Part shown: positions 32,530 to 45,117 of the stretch, one piece after another
Layout of the letters: every line of letters starts with the position of its first letter
Numbering within the stretch: the first letter of the stretch is position 1
Source: Icerya purchasi
Lineage: Eukaryota; Arthropoda; Insecta; Hemiptera; Monophlebidae
NCBI GenBank assembly: GCA_039619475.1
Contig: CM077115.1
Location: 221,139,291-221,203,290, forward strand
Direction: 5' to 3'
Length of the DNA: 64,000 bases
Notes under the pieces: model-generated
The model's database searches: none
Seen by the model: only the letters and a program-made list of their open reading frames with translations
Told to the model about the DNA's origin: nothing
Made by a program: the position numbers and the translations under genes

Positions 32530-33800
32530 TGAATTCCGTAGGGTTAAAAATATTTCCATTAAATATAGGGTACGAGTACAAAATATTGAATATGATATTT
32601 TTATTCTGACAGAAACTTGGCTAAATATGATAAAATTTAATTCCATTCCTGCGAATTATTACACCCCACATTGAAGATCAGGGGATATCGAAGTAAGCGA
32701 TATTCATTACCTTTCAATTGTTAGAACTTTCCGTGTATCGAATGACTTGATAAATGTTAAAAAACGATTTAAAAGCTATAGTCGTAATTACAGATGGTGC
32801 CGGAACTTAGAGAATAGCGTAATCTTAAATAGAAGTTTAAAATTATAGTAAACGAACTGACATCTCGTCGGAGACACGACCCAAAGTGTTTAGATTATAT
32901 GTTTTTGATGTTGCAATTGTTAATTCAAAAATAAAATTAGACGCTACTACTAACATCGTTTTGTATGGGCTTTTCTGATCACTTTATGATTAACTGTAAC
33001 TATTAAAATAAAGTGTGTCATTTACATAGATAAATTATTACTCAAAAACAACTTCAACTTGTATAATTTAAATATACCCAATTAACGTGCATTGATTAGA
33101 AGTTTAATCTGTTTCTTTCAAATATTAACCATGTCATAAACAGTTAAAACAGCAGAGAATTAAACGCACACACTTCAACGTAGGTTTTTTTTTTCCTACT
33201 CTGGGCGCGCCAGCGGCCTTGACCCAACAAAATGAAAAATTAAGTAATCGAACTAAATAGCCAAGAAATGGAAAAAACAAAGGTCAGCAGCAATGGAATA
33301 ACTGAAGGCAATGGGAGGGGAAGGATATAGGCAGTGTTAAAGGGAATAGGAAGACCCAAAGCTAAAAGTTGGGCGTAGAGAAAGGAGTGTTCGAACGCAG
33401 AAGGTTAGAGTGGGTTGCAAATGAGCTAATCGAGTTCCGTAGAAAAAGACTTCGCTATAGTTATTAACAAAGAGATACCCAAAAATCTGCTCTCACCTTA
33501 CAAACTAATTCACCAAAAAGTACAAAAATTGGTGGGTTTATAATTAAACGGGAGTTTTACTTCGCGACAATGCAAAAAAATATTAGGCGTTTGTTAAAAA
33601 TGTAATTGGGAAAAATAAGAAACTTATTTTACAAGAAATTAAGATAAATGATACAGTTTTACCGGTAACAACTAGTAGTGAATATGTAATATTCGATCAC
33701 TTTACTACTTAAATAATAAATATGAAAAGTAAAGTAGTATAAATATTCAAAATCCACATTCCTCCGGATTTGTTAATTTTGCTAACGAGGATGTAGGGAG
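32530..33800 (+). mobile_element. LINE E: endonuclease and linker, split by LINE A6
   Basis: Plus-strand LINE fragment. Near 32590-32665 YDIFILTETWLNMIKFNSIP is the APE-endonuclease block (D-I--LTETWL) with its catalytic Glu. Remains of the endonuclease tail run to about 33110. Beyond the minus-strand family A insert (33185-33430), the EN-RT linker resumes: NVIGKNKKLILQEIKIND (33598-33650) and TSSEYVIFDHFTT (33670-33710). The RT domain is not seen. The clade is unassigned, but the spacing fits CR1/L2-like elements. Confidence 0.65.
33185..33430 (-). mobile_element. LINE family A, copy 6 (3' end)
   Basis: The minus strand reads SAFEHSFLYAQLLALGLPIP, aligning with SERSLFYSQLLDLGLPTP of copy 5. 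A short UTR and an A8-9 tail follow (T run at 33186-33194). It lies between the two parts of LINE E, so it inserted there later. Confidence 0.65.
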
Positions 33801-34126
33801 TGCTATATATTATCGATATCAAATTAGCATTTGTAGGAGTCTAGTATGGAGTATTTCTTTTATAAGTGTGGTGGAGGTTACTTCGCGCACTACCTATAAC
33901 TGCCTAAAGTATCGTAGGACATGGACCCTAAGTTTTGGTTTAGACCCCCCGACCCTATACAGTGAATGAAGTCATCAGTCTGATCATAGCGGTAGAAGTA
34001 TTTGAGAGGATGTTTTTGCCGGTGATGAAATTTAGCCGCAACGCGATTCATCAAGACATGTGTATGCACTGATTTCTGGTGGATTATATTTGGGAAATTC
34101 AGTGTCATTATGATCATCCCCGCAGC

Positions 34127-34800
34127 CTACGAAATCATATCGCGGTAGATGAAGAATGTTCTGCTATAAGATAATGGCAGGACACCAGCTAATGAATATA
34201 GACTTTTTACTAGGGATGTACGAAGGGTATCAAGTATCATGCGAAGAGCGGCGTTGTGGATCTGGTCAAGTATGTTTAGTCGGGAACCACTTGCCGACCA
34301 GTACATCTGAATGCCACAACTAATTTTGCTAAAGATCACTGCTTTGCAAATATTTAGAAAAAACCTTTGTTGAATCTTAAACTTAGGGTTTGACAGGAAC
34401 TTGACAACCTTAAGGATTGAAGGGATTTAGTTTTTAAGTCAGATATAAAGGGTTTGCAAGTCAGTCTGGCGTCTATCAAGATGCCTAGGAAAGTTGCTGT
34501 TGTTTCACATGGAATTGTGTTACTGTTTAATTGTAGCGGCAGCAGATTCTGAAGAAGGTGACTTCTATGTAATACAATATTTTGGGACTTCTAAGAGGAA
34601 AAATCTACTTTGTTTACTGATTATTGTCGCAACCTGTTAATGGTGTTCTACAAAATAGGTTGAACCATGAAAGGAACATATTAAATGTTACGGGGATATG
34701 TTCAGGTTATCTATATATAAGCGAGCACTCTCACTGGAGGCCTGATGCAGTCAACAATATCGTTTATATTAAATTATAAAAAGGGGAACGCTTAAGGCGG
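34127..34800 (-). pseudogene. LINE F RT thumb fragment
   Basis: On the minus strand TTATFLGILIDARLTCKPFI (about 34460-34515) is the primer-grip block. ISCGIQMYWSASGSRLNILD and IHNAALRMILDTLRTSLVKS (about 34190-34325) form the thumb, as in RNase H-bearing I/R1-like LINEs (LDYG--VYGSA; IHN-ALR---G--RTSP). More decayed RT sequence probably extends to 34800. No catalytic boxes or RNase H remain. Confidence 0.65.
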
Positions 34801-37540
34801 GATCTTGAGATACCCCATTCTCTATTGGGATTTTATTTTAAATCGATGAGATTAATTTCAATAGAATTGTTTAATTGTTGATTAAACGTTTTTCGATGGG
34901 ATTTAATCAAATAAAGAGATTTTAAGAGAAACAAAAATTAGTATTTATGTATATATATGTATATATATATATATATACATAAATACATATTTAGTATTTT
35001 TTTGTTGTAAGTTTGCATTATAGTTCATCTTTGAAACATGGCTAAAGCACTTGTTTGATTAGAGATGGATGTAGCAAAAAGTCAATCGTATCGAAAGTTT
35101 CTAAAAAATTTCTCTAGGGTGAATCACCCTTCTTTAAGGTATAAAATTACACGGAAGTATGTGCTATTAATTGCATTATAAGAAAATGTAGTATTTGCGA
35201 CGAAATTAGAGGAAAGAATAAAAAATGTTGATGTAGTAAACGACACGGAATTACGAAACAAGCACCGGTCTACACTGTAAAGCTGATCAAACAGTGGGAG
35301 TACTTTAGAAATGATCATAAACATCGGATATTTTATCTGATAAATCAATTGAATGCAGTTTACAGAGCGTAAATGTAAAATTGAATTTAAAAAATCATAA
35401 GCCGCTTTTGTCAGCGAAAAAAGCACAACTTTTCCAATCTGGTAACATTAAAATGTATTTTACATCTATTGGGCTTGAGAAAAACACGCAAAATTCGGTT
35501 ATTGTCTACACTGAAACAGAAGCGAAGTAAGTTGAAAGAATTTTGTTTATAATTTCTGATATAAAAATATTACATGAATTTTACATTAGTTCCACGATAT
35601 AAATGATGTAATCATTAAAACATTAATGTATATGTACGTAGAATTATTATTATTATTATAGAACGCAAATTATTTATACACCTAGACGTCGATGATATAG
35701 CGTTGTGGAGTATTCGAAGAGACACTTACAGCATAATAGGCTGTCAAAATACCTTTCTTCTGTATGTGATAAAATCGACAAAGTTGACAAAAACTAGGGA
35801 AAGCGGGCTCATGGAAACAGTTCTCGACGTTGAATGTCGATTCCATTTACACTAAAGCATCGAAGAATATATCGATATATTTTCTCGTTACAGCTTTAAT
35901 AAACGAGAAATATTTTCTTGCGACCGATGAAATAATTTAACCGAGTGACCTAAAATCTGCGGAAATTTCGTTCAACATGTTCGTTCCGGAGTTTCATCTG
36001 TTGAATATAATGAGGGTAGTTAGGGCTATGTGCCAAATAACCACCCTCCTTGCCACAAAGCCGAATTAAACACCGTATGAAAATGATAGTACGTTTGTGT
36101 GTGTATGTGTACCACTTCAGTTTGTTGAATGTTATAATAAGTCTATACGTCAGGGCAGTACTACTTTTTCGGCTGTCATAAGATAACTTCGATACAGCAA
36201 GGACTTAAATACCAACCACAAAGCTACGAAAATCTTTAAAACGAAAAACGAAAAAGAAAAAATTATAGGAAGGAATGATTAATACGAAATGCTGGTTCGA
36301 ATTAAAATTAAATAGATGTTATTAGTACGAGTTTTATTCAAATTAACAGACGAGACAGCGGTTAAACGTATCGTGAAGGAAGAAATATATTTCGGCAGAT
36401 TATTTGTTCATAAAATCTGATCGTCTTACAAACGTTCATATCCTTTTTTAGTTTCACACAAAACGAAAAATAAAACAGGGTCGCTTTCTACTTATTTAAA
36501 AGTCATATTGAATCTGCCATTCCGCCATAAAATTAAGTTATTTTAATGTAAATAGAATTAACAATAAAAATTCGTATGAAATGTGTAACGCATATAAATA
36601 ATAATAGTCAAAAGTAATACACAGGGCATTCCAAACCAGCCATCCAGCCCTTCTGAAATCTGGAATATTTAGTGAAATGAAAAAATCAAAGTCCCGCATT
36701 AGTAAAAGTTCGCGTAGTTTCATATACTATATTCTCTTTTGCTGTAGGTTTTTCTATAGTGATATTAAAATTTACTGATTCCCATTTTTTGTATCTACCT
36801 CAATAACACAAAATAAAAAAAAATACAGAAGCACACGACACACACTTCATATATTTCGTAACACCTTCATTCAAATAAAATGAATCGTCGAAATGAAATA
36901 GGAAGTTTTATTAGCAACGCTGCGTGAAGATATACAGAACCGATAACAATAGTGTATTAATAACATTAAGAATTATTAATGTCGTTTTTTAGCATAAGAA
37001 CCCAGAAACACGTGACTGCCCGTTACGCTACGATCAGTAAAATATTGCGTTATATTCGGAATAACTTAAAAAACATTTTCCACTAAGCGAACGTGTTCGT
37101 TTAAAAATTGTAAAACTGATAATAAATTTCAAATATCCTTCAATATGATTTTGAGTTTTTTAATCTAGTTAAACTTTGAAGAACATCTTAAAATGAAGAT
37201 GGTTTTGAAGAAAAATGTTTCAACGCAAAAATTCTTTGTTTTTTGCGATAAAGTTAGAATCTGCCAAGAGAATCGCCGTTCGATTTAAAAAACTAACTTC
37301 CGGTGTCCGAATGGCCACTTCCGGTGCATGGAATTTGAAAATGCGGCAAGGTGAATTTGCTAATATGTGATTTCAAATCTTTTTCGTTTTAACTGGTATT
37401 CTAGATGCTAGACGGGATGGATGGGTGGTCTGAGATACTGGTAATTATGTGAATATTCGATAAAATTACGAGTATATTCGAAAGCGGAAAAATCAAAATA
37501 TATATGCAAAAGGGAATTATTATCTTAAGCGTGTACGTAC
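34801..37540. other. No gene seen; AT palindrome
   Basis: Single-copy-looking sequence on the downstream side of the exon (minus strand). It holds a 45-bp AT palindrome at 34942-34986 (GTATTTATG...CATAAATAC) and a short (TTA)n near 35645. If the exon at 37541 is real, this is intron. The frames at 35124-35426 (-) and 36538-36723 (-) match nothing known. Confidence 0.4.
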
Positions 37541-37691
37541 CTCGTCTTCATTTTCAGCTAACGGGCAGTAGGAGGCGCAATCTTCGCATACTTTCATCTT
37601 GCAACTGGAGCATAATCTATGGTAATCTTCAGGCTTAAAGTTTTTCAAGCAAACACGACAGGAATCGGCTCGCCTTCCGGGTTCTTTAGCG
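37541..37691 (-). CDS. Internal exon: Rim/Fife/Piccolo-type zinc finger (tentative)
   Basis: The 151-nt exon is preceded by a pyrimidine-rich acceptor ending TTTTAATTTTCAG and followed by GTACGT, a strong donor. It has one completing base plus 50 sense codons without a stop, so it enters after codon position 2 and leaves at a codon boundary. The peptide has CRVC, then CSSC twelve residues later, then CEDC four residues after that, and ends acidic (AENEDE). This C-x2-C-x12-C-x2-C-x4-C-x2-C pattern matches the FYVE-related zinc finger of Rim, Fife/Piccolo and rabphilin-type proteins, which bind Rab or scaffold the presynaptic active zone. The last Cys pair would lie in the next exon. No neighbouring exon was found. 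The family call is tentative; other CxxC fingers are possible. Confidence 0.62.
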
Positions 37692-37754
37692 CTGAAAATT
37701 AAAATAAACGAACATCTTTAAAAATAAATTAAATTACATATTACCTTCGATTAA

Positions 37755-38235
37755 ATCATCTGTCTTTTCTTTGAAAGCTTCCGACCTATCGGTGCAATTT
37801 GTATGGATTCCGGCCCATGTGGGCATATATGGGAATGAGGTTGCCGACAATTGGGCTAGGAACGCGGCTGGTAATTGTAGGATTCTACGGCATATCCCAT
37901 CCGAGGATTTATTAGGTATAATCAGGTTAATGCATAAAGAATATCGGGAGGCTCTGTGCTACAATCCATATACTAACAAATATTATAAAAAGATTCAAAG
38001 AAATATCCCTGCCAAACCATATCCCGGTTGTCATACTCGAACATCTATATAAGAAATTTCTATGTAGCAATCTGTAGATTACGCACTGGGACAAATATGT
38101 TGCCTGCTTTTCTATATAAAATCCGGTGGGTTGATTGCCCATTCTGTACTCATCCAAGGATAAAGTGGCTGATGCGGATCATATGTTCTTAGAATGTTCT
38201 TATTACACTTGGCACATTTCTGATCTCCATCGAGC
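37755..38235 (+). pseudogene. LINE D: RNase H end and zinc knuckle
   Basis: QFVWIPAHVGIYGNEVADNW with ARNAAG is the last RNase H block, including the conserved His-Val-Gly loop and final Asp. About 75 residues later ICRLRTGTNM, then CPFCTHPRIK and, after a frameshift, DADHMFLECSYY form the Cys-Cys-His-Cys knuckle that ends I- and R1-like LINE proteins. Everything upstream is missing. It sits just 64 bp beyond the zinc-finger exon, on the opposite strand, presumably in its upstream intron. Confidence 0.75.
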
Positions 38236-39494
38236 GTTATTATTAGTGGATGTGTTCATATAATATGAATTATATCCTGTCACTAGCGATTACATATCAT
38301 GCAATCTATGATTTTGTAAGAAGGACATTGGTATAATCATAGCATAACAGACAATTGAGATTAATAAGTGAAAGAAACAGACGATGGGTGGAATTTGAGT
38401 TTAAAGCCCCCTCCCCCAAAAAGTCAAAATTAAAATTTGCGAATGACATGTAATTTTAACTTTTTGGTTTTTGGTTTTTTCTTCATAGAGAATTTACTTT
38501 ATTTTTCAGGTAAGTTGCTGCAGAATTTTAACATTTTTTCCATCATAAATTAGTCGAAATAACTAATTTCGTCCTTACTCTTGTTCGGATATTTAAAGAA
38601 CAGGGAAAAAACTTATCGTTCGAATGTCGAGTTTTTGCAGAAATTTCTTTCTGATTATTAGTTTCTTTTTCGTAGTCTAATGCGATTTCATCCGTAAATG
38701 GAGCACCTTAATAAAGGTAAATAGCAACTTTGGAGACTCGCCAAAATAGTAGTAAGAAAGTTACCCGTCTCATACATAAAGTAGCGAACAAAGTTAAATT
38801 TTCAGTCCGACTCTCAATACTAATTTTTCGTTTATTTATTTATTTGTTTTGTTTTTTTTTTTGGTCTAGACACTTGTCCCTCCCTAACCAAAAACATTTC
38901 AAACTTCTGAGCGTAAATATTCAAAAATTAATCCGAGTATATTTTTCCGGTTCCAAAGATACTTTTCTCTTCCCCGCCTGCCACGAATTTCAGCTCTTTT
39001 TTAATATTCTTTTTAATTGTTTTTTGCGAGTACACTAAGCCCCGACCGCTGCGAAATTCAATTCTTGCATAGCCACACACTTTACGTATGTAGTATCCTA
39101 TCGTGAATTTAAAAATTATTTTAATCATTACTACTCGCATTACCGAAACATTACCCGTTTCTCTAACAGCCCAAATTCCTGATTTTTCAGAACATTTTTA
39201 TTTTTTTTAAATGTAGGTGAATACATCCTGTTTGTTAAAATGGTATAATAAAATAAACTTTAATAACAATCTATATTGTTTGTTATTAAAGTTTATTTTA
39301 TTATTATATTATTTATTTTTTTTCTGCCTTCGGCACTGCGTACACCGCGAAAGCTTAACATCCGTTTAACGCGTGCTGTTCGGTCCCGGAAAACCATTTA
39401 AAAAATTCAAAGCCGAAGTATTTAAAATTAATTCGAGCATATTTTTATGTTTCACAGTCTCATCGCTGAGTGGATCAGCTAGTGACAAAAAGAA
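38236..39494. other. No gene seen; one long perfect hairpin
   Basis: AT-rich. It contains the hairpin at 39246-39303 listed separately. The frame at 38730-39038 (+) is hydrophobic and low in complexity and is not called. Confidence 0.4.
39246..39303. repeat. Perfect 24-bp hairpin, 10-nt loop
   Basis: The left arm TAATAAAATAAACTTTAATA plus ACAA (39246-39269) is exactly complementary to 39280-39303. It could be a tiny foldback MITE or a cruciform-prone site. Confidence 0.85.
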
Positions 39495-39800
39495 CCATCC
39501 TTTATGAAAAGCATAAACTTTACAGTCGATCCATGGTCTTCTCCTCTTTACCTTACGCGTCGTCGGGAACATGCTGTGTTAAATCGGTTTCGAGTGTTGG
39601 ACACACGGCGGTCACGCACAACTATATATTGGAAGGTACCCTTTCCCCACCCACGTACTCTTTCTGTTCCGGCTCTTTTTATCCTCCGGTGGAACACCTG
39701 TTACAGCAATGTGCAGCGTTCGCCCGTTCCGCTTTTTTTGCGATGTTCCACTTTCAACTATCCTTTCAAATCACCTACTGGGTAAGTTACGAAGTAGCCT
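39495..39800 (+). pseudogene. LINE C, copy 2: C-terminal fragment
   Basis: VGHTAVTHNYILEG aligns with LGHTALTHNYVFEG of LINE C1 (48.2 kb), and PPVEHLLQQCAAFARS aligns with PIVEHLLKWC. These are the end of RNase H and the zinc knuckle. Two frames are needed. The rest of the element is absent or unrecognisable. Confidence 0.75.
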
Positions 39801-41689
39801 CCTCTCTTTACTTCGGTCCATGTGCTGTAATGACCATTGCAGTTAAAATTGGTACATGGGCTCTACCAGGAATAAAAAAAAAAAAAAATTACCCCTTTCT
39901 TTCCTAGGAATCGAAATTCCCGATCTTCTATTAATATAGTTTTTCCGAATCCACCAAAACCCTCATAACCGTTGGGGAAGCGCACTGACTGTATGCTGCG
40001 TGTGGCCGTGCCACCGATGTCGTTCGCACACCAACACCACCGCTGCCTTCACGTGCACCAGAATCATTGAATATTTCGCGTGCAGATCATTAAGAGTACT
40101 GCGATTTCGAACAGATTTTTTTCATGAATGTAATTTTTACGCGTGTTGGACTTAATATGAAATAATCGAAGTACAGAAGAAACTGCAGCGAATAACTGTG
40201 TGTATATGTAAAATCGAGCAGCGATTGCAATTATACGCGATAGTATGGAATGTTTTCTTTTTTCCCCCTTTTTTAGGGTTTACAGTAATTTGATGTGATA
40301 TATTTTTACGCCCGTATGTAAACTTTGTATTTGATTTGTTAATATGTATTTAGATAACATATTTATTTTCTTAAGACTTGCTTTCGCTCTGGTATATATG
40401 TGTTCATGCGTATATTTTATGAATGCTTAAATTTTATCTTTGCATATAAACATGTTTATAGAAATAGAAAAATTTTGTTACATACACGTATATGTAGATA
40501 GGCTGCTATGTAAAAGGAATAATACATTTCTTTTAGGAATTTTGTGAGCGGAACTGCAAGTTGACATATAAATTTCTTCTATATTTCATTCGATACCTTG
40601 CCAGTGTTGACCATTTTTAATATATGCTCTAGTTAAATAAGGTAAAGCGATTAAAACAATAATTCGAAATCTACATTAAAAATTATGATTGGTACGTTGT
40701 TTTATTATATTTAATATACATTTCTGAGCAATATATATTGTTTTAGTTCGATATTTTGGTTATTATTTTTACTCTGGCCAATTATTAGAAATGGGTAGGA
40801 TATTTTTTCAGTCGAGTAAAGTTCACGTCTGTGAAGCTGAGGTCTTAGTGATAAATTACGGATAGTTAAAGTTTAACAGGAATTCCTATCACAGACAAAC
40901 ACACTCGAAAGAGCCGAATGATCGTATACTTCTTACCGTTTCCTATTCGTAATAAAATGACAGCTCTTGCGAAAACAAAAAAGCTTAACCGACAACTAAA
41001 CGAAGATGGAGTATCCTTACTGTTATCTTTTTTTCCGAATTTTTATTTTAGGAATAAAATCAAAGACTCGCTCGTAATGTATCAGTATTAGCTGCAAATT
41101 TAACGCGTTGCGCATTAATCGTAAGCATTTTAATGGCAAATATATCGCACGCGTTAAATGTGATACATTTTCCAATAGATTTTTCCGCAAGGACGCGGAA
41201 AAATCAATGAATCGTGATTCGCAGTTAGAAGAAAAGTTAGTCGAAATAAATAATTTTCAAACGGGACTATATAGATTGCGATAGCTGAAATATTAGGTCT
41301 ATTGCGGCAGTTTTCCTACCGAACCTTCATCAAAGTCGAATTTTCTCTGAAGATTTCCTCGAGAAATATACTCATACATTTCTCAATGATCATTAGTTTG
41401 AAATAACGAAATTGGTTTTTGCCCGCTAATATGATCGCTGTTTATAAGGCATCAAAATTAGCACTCTGGTCGAATTTGAGTACAAGTTAAAATTATATGA
41501 AATGAATTATTGACATTAAAAAATGAGAACTTGAAATGTTCGAAAAGACCTTTCATCGTTAGAGGTAAAATTGAGGTAACATTAAAACTGATACTACTCG
41601 TGGTCACATTTATAACTGTGTTTTATTTTTTCTTCCTTTTGGCGTCGGCATCGCGCGTGCACTACGTTGTTGTCAAGAGACGGAGAAGT
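39801..41689. other. No gene seen
   Basis: A slightly GC-richer patch lies at 39980-40080; otherwise AT-rich single-copy-looking sequence, probably intron if the exon at 37.6 kb belongs to a longer gene. Confidence 0.35.
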
Positions 41690-43700
41690 CGGATAGCCCG
41701 ATTAGGATTTTCTGCTTTAAACTTTTCTTCTCCTACTATTTGTGCTAACTACAACTGGAAAACCTTTTTTATTTTATTTATTCTTCATCATAACTTTCCT
41801 TCTTTTACCTACTTCAGACCATTTCGCTCTCCTACATGGAACCTATAGAGAACTAGTTGATCTATTTTCCGTTCCGTTGTTAAGTCCTCATTGCTTAATA
41901 TCCCGAGTGAATCTGATTCTATCCTCCAATATAACTCATTTCTTCAGTCCATCAGTAACGATTTCTCATTATTCTCTTCTTTCCGTCACTCCTCGTCGTC
42001 AAAACATGATGAAACAGCTTCATTCTTCTGGTGGAATGAAGAGTGTAACGCCGCTTTCAATCGTAGCAGCCGTACCTTTAATATATTTCAATCCAATGCT
42101 GCGCTTCAAAACTTTGTTGCCCATAGACGAGCTAATGCTGGAGCTGGGTACGTTTTTGAAGTGTGACGCATATACGTATAAATATTACATCAAAAAGCGG
42201 TTCGCTTTAGTTGAATTTATTGAAGTTTTCAGTATTTTCGATATTACGCATCTTCTTACTCTTAAAGATAAAATGATAGCATTCAACATTCCCATGAAAT
42301 TTACTTTTCCACTGCTATTAACCTTATGCTGTATTGTACTATCCAGTTTACCTCCCCACTATTCTATGCTACAAGGAATGTATTTCGCGGTCTTTTTCAA
42401 GGTTCCTGCTTAAGTCCTACTCATTTTAATATGCATACATACACGCGCGCGCGCACACACACACACACACATATATATATGTATGCTAATTCTGCTGCAT
42501 TTTTTTGTATGAACTCGTTTTCTTTATTCTTTACCGAGAAAATAATCTTTTTTTTTCTCTTCCTGTCATACAGAGGTGGTTATGCTAAAGCACTCTCTCT
42601 CCACATTACATTTCTCTGTCTCTCCATCTTGTGTGGTTTTCGTTCTTCGTCCTTATAGCCCAGCTTCAGTGAATGTATCCTTAAGTGCTTTCTTAATTCT
42701 CCATAAGGAATGCTTCTATTATCTTGGTATGTTCCTTAGTAGTCATCTGTCCTTCTTTGAACATATTAATTTCTCTTCTTTATTCCTAAAAGATTAAACC
42801 TGTTGAAAGCCCATTATTCCGCTAGATGAGGAGGTGATCCATTTATCCTTACTTCCTCGTATAAATCCATAATCCGATCCAAGTTTGATTATTGCTCTTT
42901 CGTTAATGGTTTTGCGTTTAGATCACTTCTTTCTAAACTAGGCAGAATACCAAATTCATGTCTTTGATTTTGATTCAGTGCTTCCTAAGTCTTCCCCAAT
43001 CTTAGAAATTCATTTTGTTTCAAACACGCCTCTATTGGCTATCCGTGGATCATATTTATGCTTTCTATCTAAACGTTTTTCGTTGAGATCATCCAGTCTT
43101 ATTTCTAGCACCAGTTTTTTCATAACCGGAGTTTTATTTCCAGGAAAAATTACTACCCTAGCTCTTGCTTCTGTATATATTAACTCTGTCTCAGCAAACC
43201 ATAGTCTGTACTAGTAACCTCTCTTATTTCTTTCTCAACTGTGTTGATTTTTCTCATTCCCCTTAATTTATTCTAACCATCTCTATTCCCCAATTCCTTT
43301 CCGTGATCGTCAGCTGCGCGAGAACTCCCGAATATAATTATTTCCCCGATTTCCTACTCACGAGACCATTTTTAACGATGGTTCTAGAGAGATTAATGGA
43401 GTCGTTCACTCTCTCCGATATAAACTTTTCTGAATCTTTTCTTCCTCCTTTTTTTTGTACTATTATCTTTACTGCTAAAGTTGCGGCTATTCTAAGCTCT
43501 GTTATTTATATCTCCTCTCATCGCTCCTCTTCGAATTACTCGATTGTATCTAATTCCACGAGCGCTCTCCAGGCTGTCTGTTTCTTTTCCTACTCACCCT
43601 GCGACTTTTTCATCCTTTGCATACGTTCTCTTATTCATAATCTTTCCTCGCTTCGTTCTATACAAAATTGATTTGCTTTGGGTACTTGAAATGGTGGATT
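41690..43700 (+). mobile_element. LINE family A, copy 3
   Basis: Plus-strand copy covering the endonuclease/linker to RNase H. ASFFWWNEECNAAFNRSSRT (about 42020-42080) and FVAHRRANAGAGYVF are the linker motif W-N-EC--A---R. RNVFRGLFQGSCLSPTHFNM (about 42370-42435) is the RT palm, interrupted right after by a (GC)(CA)(TA) microsatellite. VLRPYSPASVNVSL and YLGMFLSSHLSFFEHI (42640-42765) follow, then IRGSYLCFLSKRF near 43040. RNase H remains (FTAKVAAILSSVIYISSHRS; SIVSNSTSALQAV) occupy 43460-43580, with the TDG Asp and the S-D-S Asp (now SNS) lost. Frames shift repeatedly. Confidence 0.78.
42443..42482. repeat. (GC)n(CA)n(TA)n compound microsatellite
   Basis: Runs of CG, CA and TA dinucleotides in succession, located inside the RT palm of LINE A copy 3, where family members have the block leading to YADD. 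Confidence 0.9.
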
Positions 43701-45117
43701 TTTCAGGCACCCTTAGGCACGATATCTTAAAGATCAAAGTTATGTGCAAGATGCTGGAGTTCTGCCGAGCTTACTCCCTGTTGGCATAACTATTAACCTA
43801 TCCGTCTAATTGAACTGGTGTTAAAATTACCACGACTGACGTTGCACCTTTCGGGAGTCTTTCTTTCTGAAAAAAATTTATCTTCGAAATATCAGTTTCC
43901 GATTTTTGCGCTACGTTTGTAAGAATATTTAAGAGCAATTATCTTTCGTCTAATAGTCGCACTTGCTTTTCTGTAACCAGCAGCGGAACCATGACTACTA
44001 GAATATACACGCTGGAGGTCACGCGATCAGTATGCGCCACAGTAAGCTCTACCCTCTGACGTAAGTTGGAGACTAACGCGGTTTAATGATATGAATTCAG
44101 CTTTTTTCTCTACGCAACCGTGTGTTGGACGCTTTTTCTGTTACATTTCGCGTACAAAATTTAACATTACCACAACTATTACTTATCATTATTATTTATT
44201 ATTCTTTAATTATTATTTAAATTTATTTGAAACAAAAACGAAAACAAACGAACGTACTTTCGTCAACAGGCGATTTTTCGTGAAGTAAATATAAAATAGT
44301 AGACACGAAACGTGTCTGACACGTGTCGGTGAAAAGATTAAAACGACGCTCGAATGACTATAATTACGTACTGTTTAATATAAAGAAAGTGACGCGGCTA
44401 ACATAGTAATCGCGACGCTTCAGTAATCTCGAACGACGTCATAACGAAAAAATGTATGCACGTGACCCATTTTTTAGCTGCCGTGGTCACACAATTTTTC
44501 TTAACCGATCACGAAATTTTCTCGAATCAGTTAAAGGAAACAGTCACCTAGATGAGATTTTACGAGTGGCCTAATTTTATTTTATACGTCCCCTTCCCCT
44601 TTGTTCCGGGGAGTGTTTTAAGGGAGCTAACGCGTTTAAGGATAGGGCGATGTGTGTGTCCGTAAATAACTTGGGGACTCGTTGTTTAGCTAATGATGTT
44701 TCGATCGAGTGCGAATCTTGTGATTGAAAATATGTCGGAAATTATCACTGCTTGCTTTACTGAGATAATATGTCCGTAAAAGACAAGTACGAATAGGATT
44801 CAAAAAAAGATAATAATAACTTGGCGAGTAGATAATAATTTTGTGTCTCCCCGGCATGGTGGCGCACTTTGATCCAGTTTCGTTAACGCTAGCTACTAAC
44901 TCTCGATGTATTATTTTTCTGCATCGAGCACATTTGGACTAAACGGACGAAGCTCTCCTTTCCCCGAATCCGAACGTTAGACGCGACTATTGCATTTTAT
45001 TTAAACTCTCATAGATGAATTTAAATGATCCGGATGAAAATAGTATAATATTTTTTTCAGTGGCTGCGCCATTTTACAATTCTCCGTAAAAAAAAAAAAA
45101 AGGTAAAAACCTTGATA
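43701..45117. other. No gene seen
   Basis: Moderately GC-balanced, single-copy-looking DNA with no transposon similarity noticed. The frame at 44091-44288 (+) is not recognisable. Confidence 0.35.
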
